64,000 nt of DNA, taken from contig NC_086382.1 of assembly GCF_036588685.1 (NCBI RefSeq), forward strand, positions 59,600,987 through 59,664,986, written 5' to 3'. Origin of the DNA: Mytilus trossulus. Its lineage: Eukaryota > Mollusca > Bivalvia > Mytilida > Mytilidae. The notes beneath the pieces were generated by a model. The model was not told the DNA's origin. It was given only the letters and a program-made list of their open reading frames with translations, and did not search any database. The position numbers and the translations under genes were made by a program. How positions within the stretch are numbered: the first letter of the stretch is position 1; each line of letters starts with the position of its first letter. Shown piece by piece: positions 25,531-37,529 of the stretch.

Positions 25531-27030
25531 GTACTAATGTTATCCGTCATGCTACCTGTATTTTTGTTTGAATTAGAGTTGATTAACTAAGTTTTATTTA
25601 CCAATCCTTAAGACAAGATGAGTGTTTTACGTTGGCCTTTTTTTCTTTGTGAAACAACCATGTTAAACTTTTCAATTTCTGAAAATTTCAGGTGGTAAGC
25701 TGTTGTTGAAATACATGCCTCCGCCCACAACATTTTTAACTGCATTATCTTTAAACGATAATATATATCTCAAATCTGTTAAATGATAAATGATCTGCAG
25801 TTGAAGGATAACATTGTAGAAAATGTTTGGGACAATTCCAAAGTTCATCGAGGTCACAATGAATCATCAAATATATGATGCAATACAAAACTTGAGAACC
25901 GTAAGTGATAGAGACATGGGACTACCACCACTCAACTAAGGATCACTTGACCTTTCAAATATCACTTGGTCAAGGTCAAGGTTAAATTTCATAATGACCC
26001 AACATTGACCTCAAATTGAGGGTCTTGAGTTACTGATCATTTTAACAGTTTATAGTGGGTTGATATTTGTTACCTTTTAAAAGATATACACATTTTACTA
26101 TAGTTTTAAGAAATATGTTGATGTAACTTTTGAACAGTCGGTCGGACATTTTTTAGCTTCATGTATTAAATGTAGAGCTCGTCGAGAGGAACATTTCATA
26201 CGCAGTATGTATGCAAAAAACTCATCGTTTTCTTAATATGAAAGCTTGAAATTTCAGCGTAACTTTTTGCGTTCGGTGACCTTTGAACTTAGATGCAAAT
26301 TGAAGATCACGTGAACTTAATTTTACTGGTGTAGGTCCCAAGTCTCTACGATTTCCGGTTTTCGAAATACATGTTTTCAAAAATTGTGTATATTTTTTCT
26401 AGAATAACTTCTTAAAAAGGTAAATAAAAATGATTGTATATGCTCATTAACATTGCCATCTGTTCATGCATATGTTGCCGTTTTCAAATCGATTATAATA
26501 TCTAATACTTTTTGAGAAAAATGCAAAGGAAATAAATTGCTTCAAGAGGATATAACTCTCATAGGGGACGATGAAATCCTTTTCAGCTTCGTATGGTAAT
26601 ACTGTACATCATGATGAAATCTACCTATTTTCCAAATAATGTCATGATAATTTTAAAAACAACAAGGGGGTGACGTGTTGAAAAAAAAAACATAAAAAGA
26701 GAGATTACTTCTTAAGAGGCTGATTAGATCCTTAACAGGGTCATCTTTAAATACTGCATGATGAGGTTTATCGATGGTCCATATATTATATGTGGTCTGG
26801 ATAACTTAAACAGAAAGAAGAGACGGGCATGTAAAAAAAATGTTAGAAGAAAGAAGAGAAAAAAAGCGCATTAGAAAAACAATAAGGTCTTTCTTCGTGC
26901 AGAGGAAAGACCTTAGGAATAAGGTCTTTCTTCACGTAGGGGAAAGACCAAAATGAGTATATTATGATGAATTTTTATCAAAAAAGAGACTCTCACCTTA
27001 GTTGATGCGAACCTCCCCATGTAGGATTTT
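25531..27030. other. Intergenic stretch; two short tandem hairpins at 26,884-26,950
   Basis: No gene seen. At 26,884-26,950 AAGGTCTTTCTTC...GGAAAGACC occurs twice in a row; each copy can fold into a hairpin with a GGTCTTTC/GAAAGACC stem. The rest (for example GGTGACCTTTGAACTTAGAT near 26,275) looks like repeat DNA, but I cannot define its limits. Confidence 0.45.
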
Positions 27031-27589
27031 AAGCGCTATAAACCAGGTTCAAACCACCATTTTCTACAGAAGAGAATGCCTGTACCAAGTCAGGATTATG
27101 ACAGTTGCTGTCCTTCTGTTTGGTGTGTTTTATCATTTAATTTTACTATGTTAATAAAGGATTTTCCGTTCAGTATTTTTGTTATTTTTTCTTTTTGTTT
27201 TATAATCTTTATAATAAAAAAGAAATCAATGTACTGAAATGTACAAACACATGAGTACATTAAGGAATTTATTTATTTTCTTTATAAAACGTAACATAAT
27301 ATGTAATTTCAACCAATACGCAGTATATATTTCATAAAACGAATGCGTTATCGTCCGTACATATTTTAGACTTAATATGCAACAAGTTTATTCATAAGAA
27401 AACAATTTATTGAGAATAGAGCATCAATGATGTATGTCATACTTAATTAGCTAAACAAACTATAAGTCATATTTTTGAGCGAGGCATCGCCGAAGATTAT
27501 TATTAAATGCTAATTCTGAATTTTTATGTATGCATGGATGATTTGTAAAAAAAACTTTTAAATAATCAGATTAGGAAATTCATTTGCAT

Positions 27590-27897
27590 ACTGCTAGCTT
27601 GACAAAGGTTGTTTGGCTTGCTTGATTTTTTTGTATCAATGTTTTCTCAATCATTGTAATAAAGATTCACATCTGAAAAAAAAACCATAAATAGGCGAAT
27701 TTAAACTTGTATACTACATAACATTTAAATTTGGTTAGACATTATCAAAGAATGAAATTTACCTATGCACAGGTTTAACTCCGCCTACTTACATTGTTTG
27801 CAGATGTCAATCTGAATTAAAATGCTTGAGCAAACACAAACGTTAATAAAAACAAAGCAAGCAAGCCAACCAAACATTTGTCTTGCTACCAATATGA
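27590..27897. mobile_element. Imperfect foldback element
   Basis: TTGTTTGGCTTGCTTG near 27,610 faces CAAGCAAGCCAACCAAAC near 27,865, and flanking bases GCTAGCTTGACAAAGG / TTTGTCTTGCTACC also pair. It resembles the two GAGTGTGTAG foldback elements in its GCTTGCTTG core. Non-coding. Confidence 0.55.
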
Positions 27898-27985
27898 AAA
27901 GAGTGCACCATTTTAATTTGTAACATGCCAAAACCTTAAGCAAACCGATTGACATCCAGAAGATAATAAAACAATTTTTTTTTGA

Positions 27986-30900
27986 CTATTTTAAGTTACA
28001 GATGTTACAATCAGGGTTTTTAGGAGTACCAGAAGGCTTAGCAAACCCTTTCCCAATAGTTGGTGTTTCTACTATAAATCCATACTGCAGTTCTAAAGCT
28101 CTTCTTACATTAATGGTTTCAGTATAAAACACTTCAACGGTGACGTCCATATTAGCCATTATAGTGAAAGTACCGTTCAATTCTACTCTCAAACACAAAT
28201 AAGGATTATGAAAAATGTTTAATTCTGTCAAATACTGTCGACAAAAATTGTTATGCGTTGATAATTTGGGTACCAGTATGATTGTAACATGATGTCGTTT
28301 ATAATGACAATAAAAATCGGCAAAATACAAATTACACTGAGGATTGAACATTATCAAAGATTTGAGATACAATCTGATTGGTCCATAGTGAGAACAGGGA
28401 TTAGGCATGTTTGTCGTTATATCAATGTATGTGCTAAAAAATAAACCAGATAACCGCCCATTCACCACGGAACCCTGTTCTCCACCATTACTTTTCAAAT
28501 ATGGTCGCATTTCTCCATTTAGATAGTTTGAATTTAGTATAATTTGAAAATATTCCACTGATTTATTCCTATAGAAATACTGAATAGGTCGCATGTTCGG
28601 GTAGACTTTTCTTGTTCCGAATGTTATAGCTAGATTATATAATCGATATGTATCCTCATGAGACAAAACTGAAAATAAAAAATGTTTTGCTGAAATTTAG
28701 TAGTATGTATGCAAAAAAATAATAGTTTGCAAAACGTCCAACTACATTGTAACAAATTGTACCAGAAACTTTTTTCTTCAAACCATTTCATTTGAAAAAA
28801 TAAGGGACCATATTTAATACAAAATTGTCCTAAAACCTTTTTTAATTCTTAATTTATTTTTTTCTTATTTTTGATTTTTTTTTTAAACAAATACTCACGA
28901 TTTCATTACCGACAAAAAGCCCGAACTTTTGTATTTTGTGTTTTTATAATAAAAAGAATAATTGAAATTCAGTGATAATACTATTTCTATTTTTTTCCTG
29001 TTCGAATTTAGTCTTGTCTACGTTTTTTGGCGATTGTCTTTGCTTGCCAGTATTTTCAATATAATATAGATTGAAATACTTACACGTTTTAAAACTTATC
29101 ACATGGCTATGCGATACAGTAGTCGTAACAAAAATTCTTCCATTCTTCCGCTGCTGTAGGCATGCACACAAAACCTTACATTGAACAGAAGATGCAGATG
29201 GCAGCTCAAAGGGAAACATCTTGTTTAAACACCGACCACTGACATTGTAACAGCGGAGCTGATTCTTTACTTTGACAAAGATGATAAAATACTTTTCATC
29301 TGTGAACATAACATTGACATCGAATCTGTAAAGCGATGGGGGTAGGCGATGAACAGTTAATGGCAATGAACCCTGCAATCAAACAAAACATATGATGCTT
29401 GTCTAATAATCAAATATACACAGACGTTAGTAATTTACTTGTGGTATTGTATGAACAATTATATTCTCATTTTCCATTGACTCCCTACATTTCTGTTTAC
29501 TTCTGTTTTACTGTTTTTATATTCTGATATTTGTCAATTTTCAATCATGTGGAAGTTGTTCACTTAATGATGAAATTTATTTTTGTTTCATTCGTACAAA
29601 TAATAACATTCTTCTTAAGAACTTGTAAGATCTTTTCCATCGAAAATGAACGCCTCTTGTTATCGTTTAATTGTTTACGTCTAGAAAATGCTAGGATTTG
29701 ATCAAGCAAACAATGTAACAATAACCAATCATTCATACTTCCCCTTTTTGTTTTCTATATTAAACATGCAATGTGCAAAGAAACTCCTACGATAAAAGTT
29801 CAAACGATAAAACCCCAAAAGAACAGACACTAAATCTCATTATAGCAAAAAACCCTTAACTTTCAACAAGATATCAAGTAAACACTTCTTAAATGACATA
29901 TATTTCAAACCCCTGTATTTGTCCTTACTATTTCTAATAGACATTTTTAGAATAGAATACGATTTAAATGTCTACTGATAAAATCACCTGAGTAACTGCT
30001 GATGACAACGGTAAGTGCATGTCTTCTTCGATTTCTTTCAAAGGCATATTTGTTTGAGTCTCTTCTGAACCTATAAAAGACATCAATGAATAAGGTTTGT
30101 AAAAGAGGGACGAAAGATACTAAAGGGAAGTCAAACTCATAAATCTAAAACAAACTGACAACGCCATGGCTAAAAATGAAAAAAGACAAACAGACAAACA
30201 ATAGTACAAATTACACAACATAGAAAACAAAAGAATGAAAAACACGAACCCCACCAAAAACTAGGAGTGATCTCAGGTTCTCCGGAAGAATAAGCAGATC
30301 ATTTTGTTTGTTTACGTGTTTGTCTAAATAAAGGCAATAGAAGTATACTGCTGTTAAATCGACAAACAGATTTTACATATAAATAAGTATATAAGATTAT
30401 CAAGTATTGAAAAAGGTAAGCATCTTGGTCTTACTCAGAAGGAAGCACTTTACGAAGAGGAAGTAGTTTATTGTTTACAAATTTTTGAATTTTTTGAAAT
30501 ACTAAGGCTTTTCTACCTCAGGCATAGATTACATTAGGTATATTTTGCAAAATATTTAGGAATTTTGGTCCTCAATGCTCTTCAACTTCGTACTTTATTT
30601 GGCCTTTTAAACTTTTTTGGATTCGAGCGTCACTGATGAGTCTTTTGTAGACGGAACGCGCGTCTGGCGTATATACTAAAGTTAGTCCTGGTATCTATGA
30701 TGACTTTATTTTAATTGTGTAAAGCACGACACAATTATTAAATATCATTTACTAAATTTTGTATACCAAATTGCAATATCTCTTTTTTGCGCTAACTGAA
30801 AATACATATAAATAAATAGAAGAATATATTTAAGTATAACCAATACATACGTTTAGATGTTGAGTGTGTAGCCAAAGGTAATATATTTGGTTAGCTTACT

Positions 30901-33900
30901 TGCTAGCTGAACCGTGAAGTCATTATTTGGATATGTAAACTACCATCCTTTAAGAGTAGACTAATCCAACAGATAACCAATCTATCTGTCTGTAGCACTA
31001 GGCTACTTCGAAAGGTGAATACTGTTTATTCCCTAATAATGACTTCATGGTTCACCTAGCAAGCAAGTTCCTTTAGCAACACACTCAATGCAATCAGCTG
31101 TAATTAGAATTTTGAAAAGATGTATTAGTAACTTGTTCTTTACACGAAAAGTAATATACCAGGTTGAAATCAGACTTACACTCTATTTCTTCATTTCCAT
31201 AACATACCACCCAGTCATATTGACCTGTACTTGAAATGATTGTCTTGAGTCCGTACACATACAAAATGAAGTTTGTCTTCGGGTTAAAACTGTTGTTCAA
31301 TGAAATAGTAATGTCGCCGCAATGAGAATTGATAAAAATGTTCGTTGATGAAAAATCAGATTTATCCACCAAAACGATGAATAATACATCAAAAAGAAAA
31401 CAGATAGGACAGCTTATTTTCAAATCAATTAAATGCTGAGTCTTGTCTTTGAGTTTAACCAACCAACTCCAAGATGCAACCTAGAAAATAAATATGCTGA
31501 ATTATATTAAAGTCGTATGAATATGTGTTGCATTGTTGATTGGCTAAGTTTCACTATAAAACACGTGTACATGGGTTCCTTTTAAAACCTTTATACCTTT
31601 ACAAAAATATGCATTAATGTACTGTTTATGAACTTTTTACATTCCATTCTCGAATTCGCCGATATATAGATTTTCCTATGGAATTACCTTAACCACAACA
31701 CCTTTCGTTGTAGTTTCGACAACGAAATGGTACACAAATAAGTTACTACTTGATTTATTTCAATTGTCTGGAGGGGCTTTACCGGCTTTGCTTGTTATAG
31801 ACCAGTTCATCTATAAACAGGTGTTTTAGAATAAACTCCTTAATGGAGTGTCCGGTTATGAGCATTGGTCCTTTTAGTATTGGTAGATACTAAATTGGCA
31901 TTAGCAGAGTGAGTAATGAGACACAAGCATTGATTGAACAACATGCAAATGAAATTTCAGATTTTGGAAATTTCCATATGAGAGTACAATGATGACTTAG
32001 GCAATTGGAAAGTATGAATACCTCGTTGGTAAATATGCGAATGTTATTAATCTAGCTATAATGTGCTGATGCATTTTATCTTGTATTGGAAAGTTATGAA
32101 TTCGTCGTGAGGTAGTTTATAAGGGTAGCTTCTGCTTTTTCATCTATAAGGATTTTTTAATAAAGTGGGTAAAAACCTAAAACCCTTTTATATCCTGATT
32201 AAACTATTTGATTTTTGTTTACCTGCTGTGCATATCATTTTACTTTTTACACACCATCTATCGGTAACCAATAGGTACCAAAGACAGACAAACACAAAAT
32301 CAAGAGAATATTTATTGCAGCAATAAATATTATACAGTTATTTACAAGAAAACAAGTTTGTTTCTGTAAAGATTATCTCCTTATATGAACATTTTGAATT
32401 GAACACGCTTATATAAATAAACACACACAAAACTAGTATTTGCATTATTCATGTGACATATTACAATAATACTTACTTCTTTTAAAGCAGCCATTTATGT
32501 AAACAAACATTTGTTGATAAAATGTCTTGTTGCACAAATACAAACAGCATATGTGATTACAATTGATTTAAAGTTTCTTGAATGTATACAAATTTTAAAT
32601 TTATGTCACGTCTTTTTAAAATGTATAATCTAATATGCACTGATTATCAGGTTGTATTTGTGTATTTTTCACGATAGAAACAACATGAACAAATGTTTTC
32701 CTTGTTTCAATAGCACACCGGATGATGCTTTGATCAAACTTATAAACGTAGGTTCGTTCATTATAACATCGAGTAAAAACTATATGTCAGGGGTAAAGTT
32801 ATCAAGGTCAACATATTTGACGAAAAAAACAGCCGTGATATGTATATCTAATAGTTCACAAGTTTACCTACTGATATAAAACGATATAGAAATAACAAAT
32901 ATTGACTTGTTGAGTTATCATTTTCACGAATATACCTCAAATGTATATTTCTAAGTTTCATTAACCGCCAAACGTTTTTAAGTGTCTAAACAAAGGCGGA
33001 AATTCTAAGATAGGTAACGGGGCAAATTTTTGTAACAACACATACTAATTTGATGTTGCAGTTCGTTAATTTCGATTTTTTACAAACCACACGTTTTGTT
33101 TGCGAAATACTTTTCCGTAAAAAGTTTGTTGTGGACACTTTCTGGTTCTTAGAGTTATTTCCTATGATAAACCTCATAGAGATACAAAATGAAAGCAACA
33201 ATTCATAAATAAAGGCAACAGTAGTTTAACGCTGTTCGAAACTCATAAATCGATTTAGAAAAGAAAAGCAAATCGGGTTACAAACTAAAACTGAGAGAAA
33301 AGCACCAAATATAAGAGGAAAACAGCAACACAACAGAAACACAAAATTAAAATGGAACACACACAGAAACGAACTATAATATAAAAATGACAATATACCC
33401 GACTTGGTACAGGACATTTTAAGAAAATAAAATGGTGGTTGAACTTGGTTTTGTGACATGGCAAACGTCCAACTTTCATGGAAATGTTAGATATAACATT
33501 AAAATGACAACATTACATGACAGGACTACAATTCAAAATATGAGAGAGCATATAGGACAGCAAGACACATTAACAATAGCTAACAAAGGGTAATAGGTTT
33601 TGATATCAATATACCGGACGTGCATTTCGTCCACACAAGACTAACCAGTGACGTTCAGATAAAAAAAAAGTTCGAAAGCCAAAACAAGTTCAGAGTTGAA
33701 GAGCACTGAGGACCAAAAGTTCCAAAAAATTTAGCCCAATACGGCTAAGATTTGATGCATTCGACGTGCTTTCGTGCAATATGATAATTTTGCATTAATT
33801 CTCCAATGAATGTAAACATATTATTAAGAAAAATATCAGAGGAAAATTTGAAACGGGAAGTCCTTTATCATACAACAAAAATCAAAAGTTCACACTTGAA

Positions 33901-35457
33901 GCGAATGGAAAACAAGTGTCGCATTCCAGACTTGGTACATGCCTTTCCTCATGTAGATAGCTAACTAAACATCTCACTGTCATGACAGTCACTCAAAAAT
34001 CCATCATCTATTATCTTGTATGTGAAAGACAAACGAACATTATAAGTAAAATGTCAAAAAAGTGGGGTCAACATTGTATTATAATCTTATCACTTTACTA
34101 GCAAATAACTATTTCTACAAAGACAAACAAAATGGCATATTGACATTTCAGAGACAAAGCGCATAAGCAAAATTAAAAGACATGAATTAACTTAAGACAT
34201 ATACATGCATATTTAATTCAATATATAGCACCAACAACTTTGGTGTTAGTCTCCAGCAGCTAACGAATATAAGAGATATATCTTAGAGTGATAAATTTAT
34301 CATAGCGAAACATATTATCATGATGTGTGGTTTTTTAAATGCTTAAGTAAAATTGTTTCGATAAAAAACAACAACAAAAAAACAACAAAAAAATAAATAA
34401 ATAAAAAAAACAATGTTTAATTCAGAATAATTCTTATGTCGCCTATGTACGTGGTTGTAATAATGTGAAAGTTAAGAATTGACATGAAGAAAGCTCGAAG
34501 AGAGCACGAATTTGCATATACAAGTAACACGATAGACACAAATCAATAGTAAGGTATACAGTTTTTACGAAAGTGGTTAGGTCTTCGTAGGTGCTTGCCA
34601 AACTCAAGAACTTCAGCTGTCCAGTATGAAATTGATTTTATGTTGCAAAAACATTTCATAACAAAACGACATCACTGTGCTGACTGTCAGACCCGTTTAA
34701 GATCATATGTTCTTAACACCTGAAGGCTTCATACAAATTCCTAGTTGCCAGTGTAAAATCTTTTTTACAGACATGTACATGATACTTTCATTTTTATCAT
34801 AACCCTAGTGCCATTTTGGCATTTTTCGCCTCTCTTTTAACGTAATAATTGTTGACTTTATTGGTATTTGCTTATCGCTTTAATAACACAAGCAGTTCTG
34901 CAGTCTGAGATACGCTAGTTTCAAGAATCCACATATACTTTCTTGAACATTGACTAGTTATTGGCACCCAGGTCCGTATACACAATGATCCTTCACTATA
35001 GACACCAAGTAGAACTTAAGAATGGAAACATACATTTCTTATATATAAGTTATCGTTATATACAAACCTATATCTTTTAAATATAATTTTTAAATTGTTA
35101 TTTGGATGGAGAGTTGTCTCATTGGCACTCACACCACATCTTCCTATATCTATATCACTCAGTTTCTCGTCTAGTATATACTATCGCGTGTGCATTCGTT
35201 GTTTAAAAACCTGCCCTCCATATAACTTTCTCCCACACCTATTGCTTTTTGTATATTGTAGTTGTTACTTTCAATCATGCTTGAATAAATACTGCTTACT
35301 GGTATTCAGGAATCTCAAAGACGACACGTTTCTCTTTTATCAACATTTTCTTATTTTACAATGCACTCACTTGTGTACAAAAATAGCATACATTTATTAT
35401 TAAGCTTGTATCTGTAATACTTACAATTTTACTTGTATCTTCCTTTAATGACGCCAT
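27986..35457 (-). CDS. PHYHIP-like protein (five coding exons)
   Basis: Exons on the minus strand: 35457-35425 (ATG, MASLKEDTSKI), 31480-31180, 30070-29988, 29372-29084 and 28668-27986 (TAG). They join in phase and give 462 residues; vertebrate PHYHIP/PHYHIPL proteins have about 330-376. The last exon matches phytanoyl-CoA hydroxylase-interacting proteins throughout: GEQGSVVNGRLSGLFFSTYI, YGPIRLY, NPQCNLYFADFYCHYKRHHV and the terminal DCNICNLK. The N-terminal exons should hold the fibronectin-III-like part, which is diverged (VASWSWLVKL, FILYVYGLKT). PHYHIP proteins are poorly understood; a role beyond protein interaction cannot be claimed. PHYHIP-like proteins appear to be numerous in bivalves, so this is probably one paralogue. 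Confidence 0.85.
30095..30300. repeat. Dispersed repeat (CAACGCCATGGCTAAAAATG family)
   Basis: Contains ACGAAAGATACTAAAGGGAA, CTGACAACGCCATGGCTAAA and GAACCCCACCAAAAACTAGG, which I know as a very common mussel repeat. Partial relatives are at 25,310-25,530 and, inverted, at 58,245-58,440. Confidence 0.65.
30510..30710 (+). mobile_element. Hammerhead-type repeat, copy B
   Basis: Full-length plus-strand copy in a PHYHIP-like gene intron. Core region 30,627-30,670 has GCGTCA, CTGATGA, a stem II, then GGAA where GAAA is expected, then CGCGCGTC and TGGCGT. The A-to-G change in the core should abolish cleavage. Confidence 0.8.
30859..31089. mobile_element. Foldback MITE-like element, second copy
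   Basis: TTGAGTGTGTAGCCAAAGG near 30,860 is inverted at 31,071-31,088 (CTTTAGCAACACACTCAA), with a long inner stem (CTAGCTGAACCGTGAAGTCA / TGACTTCATGGTTCACCTAG). Same family as 16,161-16,359. Confidence 0.75.
32477..32494 (-). CDS. Alternative first coding exon of the PHYHIP-like gene
   Basis: The minus strand reads ATG followed by five codons (MAALKE) and a perfect GTAAGT donor, in phase 0, the same phase as the 35,425 donor. It is very similar to the start of the distal first exon (MASLKE), so the two probably arose by duplication and offer alternative promoters for one protein. Confidence 0.55.
33195..33480. repeat. Dispersed repeat (ACTTGGTACAGGACATTTT family)
   Basis: Carries GACTTGGTACAGGACATTTT and AAATGGTGGTTGAACTTGG, matching copies at about 1,163-1,300, 24,985-25,250, 27,035-27,180, 36,005-36,375, 39,125-39,220, 53,760-54,060, 54,340-54,445 and 56,165-56,430. 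Non-coding; the open frames on it are incidental. Confidence 0.65.
33595..33775 (-). mobile_element. Hammerhead-type repeat, copy C (degenerate)
   Basis: The minus strand core (about 33,611-33,654) reads CACTGGTTAGTCTTGTGTGG then ACGAAATGCACGTCC. The body GAAGAGCACTGAGGACCAAA is well kept, the catalytic core is not. Confidence 0.7.
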
Positions 35458-36004
35458 TTTGGAAAAATACCCAGCTTTATTTATAGTATTAACAATGATT
35501 ATATGGTCTTAATGGTAAACAAGATATCTCATAATTTCCTTGACAGTTAAATGTTTTAAATGCCAGCCGACGTCTTTTAAAAACATCGAATAGAATATAC
35601 TATTATATCTTTCATTGTCATATCAAAGTTCACACACTAAACCTATTTAAATGTTTATACTCGGATTCTAATAGTATCGGTCCCGGGAGTGTTTTGTTAT
35701 TCATTTTATTTATAGCTTTGCACATCTTGTAAACATCGAGTAGAGGTCAATCGAGTAATAATTGGACTCATAAAATGTATAAATATCTTCAGATCATAAT
35801 TTTTACAAGACGACCTTTTTAAACACGTTATTTAACCGTGTCCCAGTTTCAAAATATTGTCCCATTTTCTCAAGTTTATTGTTTCGATTATGAACATGAG
35901 ATGATTAACGAATTCGATGTCTTCCGGCAAAATAAAATACCATTACCAATCCACTATAGTGTGGTCCCTTATCACCTAATTTAATGTATCAACGTATTAT
36001 ATGT

Positions 36005-36375
36005 GAGTTTAAGGAATGACAACAGTAAATTACCGCTGTTCAAAAGTCAAAAATCGATTGAGAGAAAAACAATCCGGGGTACATACTAAATCATAGAAAA
36101 ACACATCAGCAATAAGAGGAAAACAACAGAACAACAGAAACACCGAAGTGCAACAAAGACATTCGCCATCGTACATATAAAAAGTAAAATCACAAAAATA
36201 CTGAACTCAGAGGAAAATCAATTTTGAAAGTCCATAATCACATGGCAAAATCAAAAAACAAAACGCATCAAAAACGAATGAACAAGAACTGTCATATTCC
36301 TGACTTGGTACAGGCATTTTCAAATGTAGAAAATGGTGGATTAAACCTGGTTCTATAGCGCTAACCCTCTCACTT
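36005..36375. repeat. Long copy of the TTGGTACAGGCATTTTC dispersed repeat
   Basis: Ends with TGACTTGGTACAGGCATTTT and GAAAATGGTGGATTAAACCT followed by GGTTCTATAGCGCTAACC. An inverted-orientation relative is at 56,165-56,430 (GCGCTATAGAATCAGGTTTA). Confidence 0.65.
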
Positions 36376-36487
36376 TAATCACAGTCTCATCAAATTCCGC
36401 TACATTTACATGATGCGTTAAATAAACAGTCACAATTAATAAAATAGTCAAAATATGGGTACATCAGTCATCACCGTATAACAATTA

Positions 36488-37040
36488 AAGGGAACAATTT
36501 AACAGGACACAAAAACATCTACTATCTACGAACACATGGATTGATTTGAGTGTCTGACGTTAGAAAAATTATATACGTCACATAAATTTGTCGTTCAATG
36601 TGCATACAAACAATTTAAAAATTTACATAGGCAATGTACGCATATAGGGTTAAAAAATCAAAAGTATGTAAGAATAAATTACAGAAATAGACCGAGATTC
36701 AAACTAGTCCAAAAGTTATACATAGAATTTATGAGAATCCAAAACTTTTAAAAGGAACAATTTAACAGGACACAAAAACTTCTACTATCTACGAACACAT
36801 GGATTGATTTGAGTGTCTGACGTCAGCAAATTATATACGTCACATAAATTTGTCGTCGATGTGCATACAAACAATTTTAAAATTTACATAGGCAATGTAC
36901 GCATACAGGGTTAAAAAATCAAAAGTATGTAAGAATAAATTACAGAAATAGACCGAGATTCAAACTAGTCCAAAAGTTATACATAGAATTTATGAGAATC
37001 CAAAAATTGTTAATTCCACTACGCCATTGATTGATTTTGA
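36488..37040 (-). mobile_element. Tandemly duplicated remnant of a Penelope-like reverse transcriptase
   Basis: Two copies of a 263-bp unit (starts about 36,491 and 36,754, nearly identical). Part of each unit (GGGTTAAAAAATCAAAAGTA, GACCGAGATTCAAACTAGTC, GAGAATCCAAAA) aligns with 38,440-38,540 of the nearby RT gene, the region just before its DFSTLY motif. The reading frame is lost. The second copy runs on through CCACTACGCCA, matching the RT at about 38,566. Confidence 0.7.
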
Positions 37041-37107
37041 CGTTTGTGGTTCAACGTATATAGTAATTCATAATAAAAAAATATATCATAATGACATATT
37101 ATAGAAA

Positions 37108-37312
37108 AACTAAGGATTTTCTTACCCCAGGATTAGAATACCTTAGCCGTATTTGGCACAACTTTTTGGAATTTTGGGTCCTCAATGCTCCTCAACTTAG
37201 TATTTGTTTTGGCTTTTTAACTATTTTGATCTGAGCGTCACTGATGAGTCTTATGTAGACGAAACGCGCGTCTGGCGTATAAAATTATAATCCTGGTACT
37301 TTTGATAACTCC
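37108..37312 (+). mobile_element. Hammerhead-type repeat, copy D (best preserved)
   Basis: About 205 bp, from CTAAGGATTTTCTTACCCCA to TTATAATCCTGGTACTTTTG and GATAACT. It contains the complete ribozyme-like core at 37,235-37,278. It sits between two Penelope-like RT pieces that are on the opposite strand. Confidence 0.85.
37235..37278 (+). ncRNA. Putative hammerhead ribozyme with short stem III
   Basis: In order: stem I strand GCGUCA; core CUGAUGA; stem II GUCU/AGAC around a UAUGU loop; core GAAA; a very short stem III from CGCGCGU (3 bp with a 2-nt loop, or a dimer palindrome); cleavage triplet GUC ending at 37,272; stem I return strand UGGCGU. Stem I is 6 bp with two G-U wobbles. All invariant hammerhead core residues are present. 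Hammerheads with minimal stem III are known from schistosome and newt satellites, Penelope-like elements and animal retrozymes. Activity has not been shown. Confidence 0.7.
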
Positions 37313-37529
37313 ATAGACACATATCATACTGACGGGATCTTTTAAAGTACAGAGTCACGTTATAAGCACAAAAGAAATACAAAGAGTCACATATACAAAA
37401 CAAATCACCAAAAAAATGAAAGCCAATACAAACACATTGCCGAGATGTATAAGTACCGAGCCACGTCAAACGGATATCACATAAAACCATTCAACAGTAA
37501 AAGTAATCTTAATAATAGAACAAAAACAA

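Noticed and set aside
33285-33479. Cys/Phe-rich minus-strand frames at 33.2-33.5 kb as a membrane protein
   Set aside because: The sequence is a copy of a common dispersed repeat found at least eight times in the window.
37273-37282. Alternative hammerhead fold using a GUA triplet and stem III ACGC/GCGU
   Set aside because: It pairs stem III well, but stem I then has almost no pairing. The GUC fold gives six pairs in stem I and is preferred.
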